Source: Kordiimonas marina
GTDB lineage: Bacteria; Pseudomonadota; Alphaproteobacteria; Sphingomonadales; Kordiimonadaceae
Direction of reading: 5' to 3'
Assembly (NCBI RefSeq): GCF_023006325.1
Contig: NZ_JAINDF010000004.1
Location: 310,001 to 374,000, forward strand
Length of the DNA: 64,000 nucleotides
Both the position numbers and the translations under genes were made by a program. Positions 49,848 to 59,136 of the stretch are shown here, piece by piece (the first letter of the stretch is position 1; the number at the start of each line of letters is the position of its first letter). A model generated the notes under the pieces. It was not told where the DNA came from, did not search any database, and saw only the letters and a list, made by a program, of their open reading frames with translations.

Positions 49848-51008
49848 CTAGCGCCTGATCCGGCGTTTCTTCGAGACGGTTTCCTTACCGGCGTCAAGCT
49901 TCAAAATTTCCGCAAGCGCCCGGCCTTTGAGGGCGGTTTTATGCCCCTTGCGGCTGAGGGTGAAGTCATAGCTTGCCTGATACCGTTGGCGCTTCAATTG
50001 TGCCAGCGTGCCTGCCGCCATTTTCTCAATCGCGGTCAGATGGTCGCCAAGGGCAAAAGTATCCACCGACTTTTCAAGCCGGTATGCGCCCTTGAGCGCC
50101 ACCCCATTGCCTTTCGCACGGACATGCCAGACATTGCCGTCCTTATCCGCATCGAACTGGACATCGGTCAGTGTGATCAGTTGGCCTTTGCTATCGATCA
50201 GAGACAGCTGCGCCACGGCCTTGCCACCCGGCTTTACCATCCAGTTGAAGACCGGGCGATCCCCATCCGTCTTGCCCAGCGGTAACGCCCGCATCCAGCT
50301 TGAGAACATATTTTCCAGGCTGTCCGTCTGGATGACATGGACACCGAAGCCCGTTCCCGACCCGAGCGCCATCCACGGCCCGTCATCACCCGGGCCGTCA
50401 ATTTCCGGACCCGGCCGCCAGGATACCTTGGCCGTGGCTTCCGGCGCATAATAGGTAACGCCATAGTCGCTTTTGCCAGCCTCCCACTTCAGGAAGGTCA
50501 GCGGTTCGGCCATCGGCTGGAAATCCATCCGGGCTTCCGCCGCTGTATTATGCAGATGCAGGGCATAGCCGTCTTCGGTCGGCTTCAGCGTATGCTGATA
50601 TATCTTCAGCTGGTGATTGACGGCATCATAGTCCCAGCCCTTGCGGCTGCGGCCGTTTTTGATGACGACCGTCTTGCCGTCCGGCCACACCAGGGTGGAC
50701 AGCATCAGGCCGCGGTGCTTGCTGAACGGGAAGTTGGCAATGGTGAACTGGCTGGTAAACAGCGTGCCGTCATCCATCAGGAAAATCTGTTCCCAATATT
50801 CGCTATAATGCGACTTGTCGGACATGATGGGCGCGACCGGCTCCCGCGCGGCGGGGGGCTTGAGCCCCGGCAATTCGTGGGTTGGCAGCTGCGCTGAGGC
50901 CGAGGCACCAGCGGCCAGCATCATCAGCCCCAAACCGGCAAAGATACGTGCGAGACGGCCTGTCAGGCCGCCCTTTGTGGCCCGGCTAAATGTCGTAGCA
51001 GTCTTCAT
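49848..51008 (-). CDS. Secreted lipocalin-like protein, possibly Svf1/CrtC-type
   Basis: 386 residues with a signal peptide (ASA-QL). The core WEQIFLMDDGTLFTSQFTIANFPFSK...LVWPDGKTVVIKNG and the many W/Y-rich strands resemble the double lipocalin folds of Svf1 and hydroxyneurosporene synthase-like (AttH) proteins. Resemblance is by texture, without decisive motifs, so the family call is tentative. The basic C-terminus (KKRRIRR) is unusual. Its stop is one base away from the FecR-like gene's stop (convergent). Function unknown. Confidence 0.7.
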   Translation of the reverse strand: MKTATTFSRATKGGLTGRLARIFAGLGLMMLAAGASASAQLPTHELPGLKPPAAREPVAPIMSDKSHYSEYWEQIFLMDDGTLFTSQFTIANFPFSKHRGLMLSTLVWPDGKTVVIKNGRSRKGWDYDAVNHQLKIYQHTLKPTEDGYALHLHNTAAEARMDFQPMAEPLTFLKWEAGKSDYGVTYYAPEATAKVSWRPGPEIDGPGDDGPWMALGSGTGFGVHVIQTDSLENMFSSWMRALPLGKTDGDRPVFNWMVKPGGKAVAQLSLIDSKGQLITLTDVQFDADKDGNVWHVRAKGNGVALKGAYRLEKSVDTFALGDHLTAIEKMAAGTLAQLKRQRYQASYDFTLSRKGHKTALKGRALAEILKLDAGKETVSKKRRIRR

Positions 51009-51165
51009 GATCATTTTATCGCGCGCCAGCCTTTTGCCGCAGCATAGTATCATCCCTTTCGTGCGCTATTGGCGCACACCCCCATATTCGTCACCGGACT
51101 TTAGGGACAAAATGTGTCGGTGAAAAGACCATCCTTTGACAAAGCCGTGAAGGGACAAAAGCGGA

Positions 51166-52029
51166 TCAATCAAACACCACCGTTTTGCTACCATTGAGGA
51201 AGACCCGGTCCTCCAGATGGTAGCCAAGCGCGCGGGACAGCGTCCGTGCCTCGGTGTTGCGGCCAATGGTGATGAGCTGCTCCGGCGTTTTCGAATGGTT
51301 GACCCGTTCGACCATCTGTTCGATGATCGGGCCTTCATCCAGATCCGCCGTGACATAATGGGCGGTGGCCCCAATCAGCTTCACGCCGCGAGCATGGGCC
51401 TGATGGTAGGGCCGCGCGCCCTTGAAGCCCGGCAGGAAGCTGTGGTGGATATTGATGGCCCGGCCAGAAAGCTTCCGGCACGTCTCATCCGACAGCACCT
51501 GCATATAGCGGGCAAGCACCACCGTCTCGGTCTGCGTTTCCTCAATCAGGTCCAGAAGCCGCGCTTCGGCTTCCTGCTTGGTGTCCTGCGTTACGGGGAT
51601 GTGGAAATAGGGAATATTGTGGGCGTCGGCGATGTTGGCCAGATGCATATGGTTCGACACGATCGCCGGGATTTCCATGTTCAGCTCGCCCTTGCCATGC
51701 CGGTACAGAAGGTCAAGCAGGCAATGGTCCGCCTTTGAGACCATGATCATCACCCGCTTTTTCACCCGGCTGTCATGCAGGGACCATGTCATGCCGAATT
51801 TTTCCGCAATCGCCCCGAAGCCGGCCTCGAAGGACGCCCGCGTCGGCGCCTTGTCGCCGCTTGTGAAAACCGTGCGCATGAAAAACTGGTCGGTCAGCGC
51901 ATCCCCGAAATGGGAGGATTCGACGATGAAATAACCACTGTCGGCCAGAAAGCCCGCCACGGCGGCGACAATGCCGACGACGTCAGGACAATGGATTTTC
52001 AATACATACTGTTCGGGTACGGGAGACAT
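51166..52029 (-). CDS. purU: Formyltetrahydrofolate deformylase
   Basis: 287 residues: N-terminal ACT domain (about 6-85), then a formyltransferase-like catalytic domain with the INIHHSFLPGFKGARPYHQA motif and the catalytic D in TADLDEGPIIEQ. It releases formate from 10-formyl-THF and balances one-carbon pools. ATG lies in GGCGTTTGTTTT ATG context without a strong ribosome site. It follows the polyamine transport genes on the same strand after a 35-base gap; co-transcription is possible. Confidence 0.96.
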   Translation of the reverse strand: MSPVPEQYVLKIHCPDVVGIVAAVAGFLADSGYFIVESSHFGDALTDQFFMRTVFTSGDKAPTRASFEAGFGAIAEKFGMTWSLHDSRVKKRVMIMVSKADHCLLDLLYRHGKGELNMEIPAIVSNHMHLANIADAHNIPYFHIPVTQDTKQEAEARLLDLIEETQTETVVLARYMQVLSDETCRKLSGRAINIHHSFLPGFKGARPYHQAHARGVKLIGATAHYVTADLDEGPIIEQMVERVNHSKTPEQLITIGRNTEARTLSRALGYHLEDRVFLNGSKTVVFD

Positions 52030-52064
52030 AAAACAAACGCCCTAAAAGAAAGGTCCGGGAAGGA

Positions 52065-52874
52065 TTAGTTGAGGCCGCTACCACGGCGACGCATCCCGAT
52101 ATAACCGGCGATGCCAACAACCAACGCTACCGTAACGATCATGATAGTCGCAAGGGCATTGATGTCCGGGCTCACACCCAGCTTCACTTTGGAGAAGATA
52201 TACATAGGCAGCGTGTTGGCGCCCGGCCCCGACACAAAGCTGGAAATGACCAGGTCATCCAGCGACAGGGTAAAGGACAGAAGCCACCCGGCAACCATCG
52301 CTGGCGCCGTCAGGGGCAGCGTCACATCGAAGAAAACCCGCATCGGGCGGCCGCCCAGGTCCATCGCCGCTTCTTCAAGCGCATGGTCGAGCGAGCTGAG
52401 GCGCGACTGCACCACCACCGCCACATACGCCAGCGAGAAGGTAATATGCGCGATGGTCACGGTACTGACCCCGCGGTGTTCCGGCCAGCCGACCAGATTG
52501 CCAAGCGCGATGAAGAAGGTCAGCAGCGCCAAGCCGGTGATTACCTCCGGCATGACAAGCGGCGCTGAAACCATGCCCGCCAGCAACAGGCGGAAGCGGA
52601 AGCGACCGAAGCGCGCGAGCGCGAGGCCTGCGAGCGTCCCCAAGATCGTCGCGGCGGTCGCACTGATGAGGGCGATGCGGAGGGACAGCATCAAGGCCTT
52701 GAAGGCCTGATCATTGTCCAAAAGCACGCGGTACCAGCGGAGCGACGCGTGGGTCCAGGTGGTGGAAAGGTTAGCGTCGTTGAAGGAGAAGCCGATCAGG
52801 ATCAGGATCGGCAGATACAGGAAAGCATAGCCGAACGAAAGGCAACTGATCAGGAAGATGGAACGCTTCTTCAT
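52065..52874 (-). CDS. potI: Polyamine ABC transporter permease PotI
   Basis: 269 residues with six membrane helices and the permease EAA loop (EEAAMDLGGRPMRVFFDVTLPLTAPAMVAG). It pairs with PotH to form the channel. Start overlaps the potH stop (ATGA). The SFNDANLSTTWTHASLRWYRVLLDN loop after the first helix is the usual PotI/PotC form. Confidence 0.95.
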   Translation of the reverse strand: MKKRSIFLISCLSFGYAFLYLPILILIGFSFNDANLSTTWTHASLRWYRVLLDNDQAFKALMLSLRIALISATAATILGTLAGLALARFGRFRFRLLLAGMVSAPLVMPEVITGLALLTFFIALGNLVGWPEHRGVSTVTIAHITFSLAYVAVVVQSRLSSLDHALEEAAMDLGGRPMRVFFDVTLPLTAPAMVAGWLLSFTLSLDDLVISSFVSGPGANTLPMYIFSKVKLGVSPDINALATIMIVTVALVVGIAGYIGMRRRGSGLN

Positions 52875-53812
52875 TGGTCCGCCTCCTGGCTTTTGCCGTT
52901 CAGATGCTGGAACCACACAATGGGTGCTATCAGCATCAGAAGCAGGATCACCGCCACGGCGGACGCCGCCGGCCAGTCCCTGTTGAAGAAGAATTCGTCA
53001 TAGAGCACGCGGCCGATCATCAGGCTGTCCGGCCCGCCCAGAAGCGTGGGGATGACATATTCGCCCATCGCCGGAATGAAGACGAGCAGCGAGCCCGCCA
53101 GGATGCCCGGTGCGGTCATCGGCAGGGTAATGTCGATAAAGGTACGCACAGGCCCCGCACCCAAATCCGCCGCAGCTTCATTGAGCGTGTCGCCCAACCG
53201 CTCAATGCTGGCGTAGAGGGGCAGGATGATGAACGGCAGGTAGCTGTAGGTGATGCCCAGGTAGACCGCGAAATCGGTATAGAGCAGCTTGATCGGATGA
53301 TCGACCAGCCCGAAATGCATCAGAAGCCCGTTGATAAGCCCGTGGTTGCCCAGAAGGCCCATCCAGCTATAGACGCGCAGGAGGAAGGAGGTCCAGAACG
53401 GCAGCACCACGAAGAACAGCAGGATCACCCGCTTGTGGCCCTTGGCCCGCGCAATGCCGTAAGCCATAGGATAGCCGATCAAGAGACACAGGATGGTCGA
53501 GGTTGTCGCCAGCTTCAGGCTGTTCAGATAGGTATAGGCATAAAGCCCATCCCCCAGCACATAGCGGAAGTTATCCAGCGTCGCCTGCAGCTTGCCGCCA
53601 GCGCCAAAGAAGGGCGTATAGGGCGGGCTGGCGATAATCGGGTCCGCGAGGCTGATTTTCATGACCATCAGGAACGGCAGCAGGAAGAACAGCGTCAGCC
53701 ACAGAAGCGCTGTGCCGACGACGATCCGCTTCCAGTTACGGTCCAGGAAATCGCCGATACTGCCGATGCCACTGCGCGGGGTACCCGCCATTTCTGCCGG
53801 GGCCGCGCTCAT
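52871..53812 (-). CDS. potH: Polyamine ABC transporter permease PotH
   Basis: 313 residues with six membrane helices after a cytoplasmic N-terminus. The EAA loop is NEAAADLGAGPVRTFIDITLPMTAPGILAG. PotH and PotI together form the inner-membrane pore of a putrescine importer. Start overlaps the potG stop by four bases, and potI follows with the same overlap. Confidence 0.96.
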   Translation of the reverse strand: MSAAPAEMAGTPRSGIGSIGDFLDRNWKRIVVGTALLWLTLFFLLPFLMVMKISLADPIIASPPYTPFFGAGGKLQATLDNFRYVLGDGLYAYTYLNSLKLATTSTILCLLIGYPMAYGIARAKGHKRVILLFFVVLPFWTSFLLRVYSWMGLLGNHGLINGLLMHFGLVDHPIKLLYTDFAVYLGITYSYLPFIILPLYASIERLGDTLNEAAADLGAGPVRTFIDITLPMTAPGILAGSLLVFIPAMGEYVIPTLLGGPDSLMIGRVLYDEFFFNRDWPAASAVAVILLLMLIAPIVWFQHLNGKSQEADQ

Positions 53813-54951
53813 TTGGTCAGCACCATCATGCTTTTCGGATCGAACGACAGATGGACATTTTCATCCCAGTCGATGGCGCGGTGGGCGGTACGCACCCGGT
53901 TCTGCGCCGTCGCCGTGATGATATGGCCCGAAGGCAGCCGCACCTTGAAGAGCGACAGGCGCCCGAAATACCCCTGGTCATACAGGATACCCGGCATTTT
54001 CAGATACCCGGGCTCCGCACTGGTCGACGTGGAGACGAACAGCTTTTCCGGACGGATAGCGGCGGTAACCGCCTGCCCGGCCTGAAGCTGTTCAGCACAG
54101 GCAACGGGGACGCTCATGTCGAAGTCAGGCAGCTCGATAAGCCAGGCGCCCTCGCCCGCCGGTTCCTTCACGACACCGTCCACCAGGTTGATGCCGCCGA
54201 TAAAGTCGGCCACATATTTGGTCTGCGGGTTTTCATACACTTGGTGCGGGGTGCCGACCTGCTGGAAGCTGCCCTTGTTCATCACCGCGATCCGGTCGGA
54301 CATGTTCATCGCTTCTTCCTGGTCGTGGGTCACGACGATAAAGGTGATGCCGAGTTCATACTGGATGTTGGCGATTTCGAACTGGGTCTGTTCCCTAAGC
54401 TTCTTATCCAAGGCGCCGGTGGGTTCATCGAGAAGCAGAACCTTGGGCTTTTTCACAAGCGCGCGGGCCAGCGCCACACGCTGGCATTGGCCGCCCGAAA
54501 GCTGGCTGGGCTTGCGCTTGCCGAAATCCTCCAGCTGCACCAGCTTCAGCATCGCCTGCACGCGGTCGGCGATTTCATCCTTCGCCACGCCGTCGCGCTT
54601 GAGGCCGTAGGCGATATTCTGGGTAACCGTCATATGCGGGAACAGCGCATAGGACTGGAACATCATATTGACCGGGCGCTCATAGGGCGGCAGCTCGGTA
54701 ATATCCTGACCGTCGATCAGGATGCTGCCCTTGTCCGGGCGTTCGAAGCCCGCCAGCATCCTGAGAAGCGTGGTCTTGCCGGAGCCGGAGCCACCCAGGA
54801 TCGAGAAAAGCTCGCCTTTGCCGATGGTCAGGTTGACATCGTCGACGGCACAAAAATCGTCAAAGCACTTGGTGACAGACTGAATTTCAACAAATGGCGT
54901 ACGTTTGGCAGCTTCCTTGCTGTCGTTCGTCGCGGCTGACTGATGCATCAT
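53809..54951 (-). CDS. potG: Polyamine ABC transporter ATPase PotG
   Basis: 380 residues: ABC domain with Walker A GGSGSGKTT, Q loop FQSYALFPHMTVTQNIA, signature LSGGQCQRVALARALVKKPK and Walker [15 protein letters not shown], followed by the TOBE domain (about 290-370). Start at the ATG that overlaps the potF stop (ATGA). The YALFPHM pattern is typical of the spermidine/putrescine subgroup. Confidence 0.96.
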   Translation of the reverse strand: MMHQSAATNDSKEAAKRTPFVEIQSVTKCFDDFCAVDDVNLTIGKGELFSILGGSGSGKTTLLRMLAGFERPDKGSILIDGQDITELPPYERPVNMMFQSYALFPHMTVTQNIAYGLKRDGVAKDEIADRVQAMLKLVQLEDFGKRKPSQLSGGQCQRVALARALVKKPKVLLLDEPTGALDKKLREQTQFEIANIQYELGITFIVVTHDQEEAMNMSDRIAVMNKGSFQQVGTPHQVYENPQTKYVADFIGGINLVDGVVKEPAGEGAWLIELPDFDMSVPVACAEQLQAGQAVTAAIRPEKLFVSTSTSAEPGYLKMPGILYDQGYFGRLSLFKVRLPSGHIITATAQNRVRTAHRAIDWDENVHLSFDPKSMMVLTK

Positions 54952-56039
54952 TTCCACATACCCGTTTTAAACCGTGCCCAAAGCCGGGTGCGCAAGCGCT
55001 CCTCCTTGGGGGTCAGAACCTTTTTCGCCTTCAATACCGCCATGACATTGGGGGGCGGATAGATGGACGGGTCATTCACGACTTCCGGCTTGATGTAAGG
55101 CTTCGAGGCCAGGTTGCCGTTGGCATAATAGACATAGTTGGAGATACGCGCCATGACCTTCGGGCGCATCAGGAAGTTGATGAACTTGTAGGCGTTATCC
55201 TTGTGGGGCGCGTCCTTCGGCACCACCATCACATCCACCCACAGGGGCGCGCCGGTGTTCGGCACGGCATAAGCCAGATGGATATTGAGGTGGGCATCGC
55301 GCCCGCGTTTCTGCGCCTGGGCATAGTCCCCCGACCAGCTCATAGCCACACAGACCTCCCGGTTGGGCAGGTCCTGGATAAGCTTGGTGGAGCTGAAATA
55401 TTTGATATAGGGCCGCACGCCCTTCAGGAGCTTTTCCACATCCTTCAGGTCCTTCGGATCGACCGAGTTGATGTCATGCCCCAGGTAGGCCAGCGCCATC
55501 GGGATAACGTCGACGGGTGAGTCGAGAAAGGAGATGCCGCAGTCCGCGAACTTGGCCAACACTTCCGGTTTGAAGATAAAATCACCCGAGCCGATCGGCG
55601 CATTGGGCATCCGCTTCTTGATCATGTCGACATTGTAGGCATAGCCGACAGAGCCCCACATATAGGGCACATTGTGCGTGTTGCCGGGGTCATAGCCCTC
55701 GGTCATCTTGGAGATGGCCGGGTCTATATTTTTGGCGTTGGGGATTTTGGAGAAGTCCAGCTTCTGGAAGATGCCGATCGGCAACAGACGTCCGACAAGC
55801 TGGGCATCATGAACGATCACGTCATAGCCCGTCCCGCCCGCCATCAGCTTGCTGTCGACGATTTCCGAGCTTTCGTACGTGTCGTAATTGACGTGGATGC
55901 CGAACTCTTTTTCAAATTCGCCAATCAGCGGGGGATCAATATAATCGGCCCAACTATAGACATTCACCACAGGCTGATCCGCAAACGCCGGAACAGTCAA
56001 AACGGCGGACATCAGGAGACCGCGCAAGAACCTGTACAT
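54948..56039 (-). CDS. potF: Periplasmic putrescine-binding protein PotF
   Basis: 363 residues with signal peptide (VPAFA-DQ) and the family start PVVNVYSWADYIDPPLIGEFEKEFGI. Later blocks (YDVIVHDAQLVGRLLPIGIFQKLD, LNIHLAYAVPNTGAPLWVDVMVVPKDAPHKDNAYKFINFLM) are diagnostic of PotD/PotF. First gene of potFGHI. Confidence 0.95.
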   Translation of the reverse strand: MYRFLRGLLMSAVLTVPAFADQPVVNVYSWADYIDPPLIGEFEKEFGIHVNYDTYESSEIVDSKLMAGGTGYDVIVHDAQLVGRLLPIGIFQKLDFSKIPNAKNIDPAISKMTEGYDPGNTHNVPYMWGSVGYAYNVDMIKKRMPNAPIGSGDFIFKPEVLAKFADCGISFLDSPVDVIPMALAYLGHDINSVDPKDLKDVEKLLKGVRPYIKYFSSTKLIQDLPNREVCVAMSWSGDYAQAQKRGRDAHLNIHLAYAVPNTGAPLWVDVMVVPKDAPHKDNAYKFINFLMRPKVMARISNYVYYANGNLASKPYIKPEVVNDPSIYPPPNVMAVLKAKKVLTPKEERLRTRLWARFKTGMWK

Positions 56040-56406
56040 TTTACTGTCTTCCTCGTTCCGCCTGCCTGGGCACATCGCCCCTGCCTGAAAACTGAATCGC
56101 TTTCGGCGGCCCCATCACATCGGAAAAATGTGATCACTTTTCTATAGAGCTACAACTTCATCAGATTTTCAAGACTAACAAGACAATTTTTTTCACCCGA
56201 AACAAAAATTATCCTTATCCCCTGAAAAACCTCAGATAATTGGTTACAGGTGAGACTAATCGCCTCGCCTGTCGGTCCAGCCCTACCATATCTCAGCCGG
56301 AAAATCCCTTTTCAAAGCCGGTTCTCCATGCTTAGGTCCGCGGGGTCCGCGCCCGGGAGAGACGCGGCGGGTAAAGAACAAAGATAATCAAACTGGGGAT
56401 CTCTAG
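56040..56406. other. Intergenic region between potF and the peptide transporter gene
   Basis: 367 bases between divergent genes. It holds an inverted repeat near potF (listed separately), a long AT-rich stretch (56135-56260) that could contain promoters for both sides, and a GC-rich leader (56335-56375, GGTCCGCGGGGTCCGCGCCCGGG) before the transporter gene that may fold. No open frame with coding features was seen. Confidence 0.5.
56114..56134. promoter_or_regulatory. Inverted repeat upstream of potF
   Basis: ATCACAT and ATGTGAT arms (perfect, 7 bp) with a 7-base spacer, 75 bases before the potF start. A candidate operator for the polyamine operon; the regulator is unknown. Confidence 0.45.
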
Positions 56407-57852
56407 ATGACAACAGCTGAAGCCACGCCCGAGCTGGACATTGTCGATCATACCGACACTGCCTTCCTCGGACACCCGAAAGGCCTCGCCTACCTCGCCT
56501 TCACCGAAGCCTGGGAACGCTTTTCCTACTATGGGATGCAGACGCTTCTGATCCTATACATGACCAAGGTGCTTCTGTGGCCCGGGCATGTTGAGAACAT
56601 CATCCTGTTTGAACAGTTCCGTCACCTCTTTGGCGACCTGGACCGTGGGGCCCTCGCCTCCGCCATCTTCGGCACCTATACGGCGCTGGTTTACTTCACG
56701 CCGATTCTTGGCGGCCTTCTGGCTGACCGGGTCCTCGGCAAACGCCGGGCTGTTCTCATCGGCACCATTACCATGTCCATCGGCCACTTCCTGATGGCGT
56801 TCGAATCCTCATTCCTGTTCGCGCTTCTGTGCCTGGTGATCGGCTGCGGCCTGATCAAGGGCAATATCGCAAGCCAGGTCGGCGCGCTCTATAAGCCTGA
56901 GGACCTGCGCCGCGGTGACGCCTTCCAGATTTTCTATCTCGGTATCAATATCAGCGTCATTATCTCGCCCTTTGTCATCGGCACGCTGGGCCAGAAAGTT
57001 GGCTGGCACTGGGGCTTCGGTGCAGCGGGTGTTGGGATGCTCATCGGCACCATCATCTATATCGCCGGCCAGAAATATCTGCCCAAAGAACATTTCGACG
57101 CCCAGAAGACAGGTGCACAGAAAGCCCCGCGTGAGCCTTTCACCAAAAGTGATTACCTGTCGCTGGCGGCTGTCCTGCTGCTGATCCCGATCATGGCGAT
57201 CGCCGTCGTCCCGAACCAGGAAATCTTCAATGCTTATCTGGTCTGGGGGGACAAGCAATTCGACCTGATGATCCATGACCTCAACCTGGTTTTCTGGCAC
57301 ATCCACAATTTCGCTATCCCCAGCGGTTGGCTCATCGCGCTTGATGCGACCGTCAGCACCAGCTTCCTGTTCATCGTTGCCGTCTTCTACCGCTGGTACG
57401 GCAAACGCTGGCAGGAACCCGATGAGATGACCAAGATCATCATCGGTGCCGCTTTCTCGATCGGGGGGATGCTCTGCCTCTATATGGCAGCCGCCACCAC
57501 GCCGGACGGCGAAAAAGTCAGCCTGTTCTGGCCGGTGATGTTCCATGTGGTCAACAGTATCGGCTTCGCGCACCTGCTGCCGATCAGCCTGTCGCTGTTC
57601 GCGCGCCTTGCGCCAAAGCAGATCAACGCCACGGTCATCGGGCTGTATTATATCTCCTTCGTCATCGGCAACTCGCTGGTTGGCTGGCTTGGTGGCCTTT
57701 ACGGCAAAATGCCGACCACCCACTTCTGGCTGCTTCATGCCGGCTTTGCCGCAACTGGCTGTGTCGCCTTCATCCTGTTCAAGATATTCCTGGCAGGGAA
57801 ATTGATGGGCCATACCGCACCGAAAGCGGCTGAGCCTCAGGCGGCTGAATAA
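56407..57852 (+). CDS. POT-family proton-coupled oligopeptide transporter
   Basis: 481 residues with about 12-14 helices. POT motifs are present: E27-x2-E-R-F-x-Y-Y-G (FTEAWERFSYYGMQTLL), the GGLLADRVLGKRRAVLIG loop, and GALYKPEDLRRGDAFQIFYLGINIS. Members import di- and tripeptides with protons. A GGGGATC ribosome site precedes the ATG. Single gene closed by a terminator. Confidence 0.95.
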   Translation: MTTAEATPELDIVDHTDTAFLGHPKGLAYLAFTEAWERFSYYGMQTLLILYMTKVLLWPGHVENIILFEQFRHLFGDLDRGALASAIFGTYTALVYFTPILGGLLADRVLGKRRAVLIGTITMSIGHFLMAFESSFLFALLCLVIGCGLIKGNIASQVGALYKPEDLRRGDAFQIFYLGINISVIISPFVIGTLGQKVGWHWGFGAAGVGMLIGTIIYIAGQKYLPKEHFDAQKTGAQKAPREPFTKSDYLSLAAVLLLIPIMAIAVVPNQEIFNAYLVWGDKQFDLMIHDLNLVFWHIHNFAIPSGWLIALDATVSTSFLFIVAVFYRWYGKRWQEPDEMTKIIIGAAFSIGGMLCLYMAAATTPDGEKVSLFWPVMFHVVNSIGFAHLLPISLSLFARLAPKQINATVIGLYYISFVIGNSLVGWLGGLYGKMPTTHFWLLHAGFAATGCVAFILFKIFLAGKLMGHTAPKAAEPQAAE

Positions 57853-57896
57853 GCCCGCCACTCAGGACCGGCATGGCATGGCTCATGAAGACCCGA

Positions 57897-57927
57897 CAAA
57901 AGGCATCCCGCATTGGGGTGCCTTTTT
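57897..57927 (+). terminator. Intrinsic terminator after peptide transporter gene
   Basis: AAAGGCATCCC-GCATT-GGGGTGCCTTTTT stem-loop; the T run overlaps the 3' stem arm. Forty-five bases after the stop. Confidence 0.85.
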
Positions 57928-57942
57928 CATTCAATCAAAAAT

Positions 57943-57966
57943 TCATATTAAAACTATGATTATAAT
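57943..57966 (+). promoter_or_regulatory. Putative promoter and dyad for the YeiH-LysR pair
   Basis: TCATA-N7-TATGA dyad directly followed by a consensus TATAAT box. The dyad fits the T-N11-A pattern of LysR-type regulators, and the LysR gene lies second in the operon, so autoregulation is plausible. Confidence 0.45.
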
Positions 57967-58035
57967 AAATTGGAATGATCAAATGAGATGCGGCACCTTG
58001 GCTCCGTCAACAGATAGTCACTAGAGGTTAGGTGT

Positions 58036-59091
58036 ATGCAAGCGGTGCTCAAACAAACAACGGATTATAGCAGCCGGGTCATTCCGGGGCTGGTGTTGAG
58101 CATCCTTGTCACGATCGCGGCCTACGCGCTGACCGAGTTGGAAGAGCAGCTGACAGGTCATGCCTGGCTCGAAGCCCTGGTGATGGCGATCCTGATCGGC
58201 ACCGCCGTCCGCTCGCTCTGGACGCCCAGCGAACGCTGTAACGAAGGCATCAGGTTCAGCGCCAAAATCCCGCTTGAAATTGCCGTGGTTCTTTTGGGCC
58301 TTTCCCTCAGCAGCCAGACGATCTCCGCCGTCGGCGGCAGCCTGTTGGGCGGCATTGCCGTCGTGGTCTTCGCGGCGATCCTGATCAGCTTCGCGCTTGG
58401 CCGTCTCCTCGGCCTGCCCGCACGCATGGCGCTTCTGGTGGCGTGCGGCAATTCCATCTGCGGCAACTCCGCCATTGCGGCGGTCGCCCCCGTCATCGGC
58501 GCCGACAGTGATGATGTTGCCGCTTCCATCGCCTTCACTGCCGTCCTCGGCGTGGTGGTGGTGCTGGCCCTGCCGCTTCTCGGCGGTCTCCTGCATATGA
58601 GCGATTTCCAATATGGCACGCTCGCGGGGCTCACCGTTTATGCCGTGCCGCAGGTGCTGGCCGCCGCCGCCCCGCTTGGCAGTGTCGCCGTCCACACCGG
58701 TACGCTGGTGAAGCTTGTCCGCGTTCTCATGCTTGGCCCCGTGTGCGTTATCCTTGCCATGCTGCGGCCGCACCTTGCCGGTGCAGGCGATAACGACACC
58801 GACGTGGTGCCTGTGCGCCTGCCGGTCCACAAGCTGGTGCCCTGGTTCATCATCGGCTTTCTGGTGATGGCCGTGGTCCGTTCCATGAACCTCGTCCCCG
58901 ACGTCGCCCTACCCCCCATCTCGACCGTCACGACGCTTCTGACCGTCCTTTCCATGGCGGCGCTTGGGCTCGGTGTCGATGTCCGGGTCGTGGCGCGCGC
59001 GGGTGGCCGTGTAACCGCAGCCGTGGTGCTGTCCCTGCTCGCACTCGGCCTTATCAGCCTCGGCCTCATCCACCTGATCGGGATGGCTTGA
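58036..59091 (+). CDS. YeiH-family (UPF0324) putative sulfate exporter
   Basis: 351 residues, about ten helices. Family blocks ALVMAILIGTAVRS, CNEGIRFSAKIPLEIAVVLLGLSLS, VACGNSICGNSAIAAVAPVIGAD and AVPQVLAAAAPLG are clear. YeiH/UPF0324 proteins are annotated as putative sulfate exporters; a LysR-type regulator of the YeiE/CysB group often accompanies them, as here. GAGG precedes the ATG. Confidence 0.9.
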   Translation: MQAVLKQTTDYSSRVIPGLVLSILVTIAAYALTELEEQLTGHAWLEALVMAILIGTAVRSLWTPSERCNEGIRFSAKIPLEIAVVLLGLSLSSQTISAVGGSLLGGIAVVVFAAILISFALGRLLGLPARMALLVACGNSICGNSAIAAVAPVIGADSDDVAASIAFTAVLGVVVVLALPLLGGLLHMSDFQYGTLAGLTVYAVPQVLAAAAPLGSVAVHTGTLVKLVRVLMLGPVCVILAMLRPHLAGAGDNDTDVVPVRLPVHKLVPWFIIGFLVMAVVRSMNLVPDVALPPISTVTTLLTVLSMAALGLGVDVRVVARAGGRVTAAVVLSLLALGLISLGLIHLIGMA

Positions 59092-59136
59092 TTGCCCGCT
59101 TGATTGCCTTTTGGGCCTGGACTAGGATCCGCGGCT

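Noticed and set aside
56114-56134. CRP-type site before potF
   Set aside because: The half-sites are TCACA first and TGTGA second, the reverse of the CRP consensus TGTGA-N6-TCACA.
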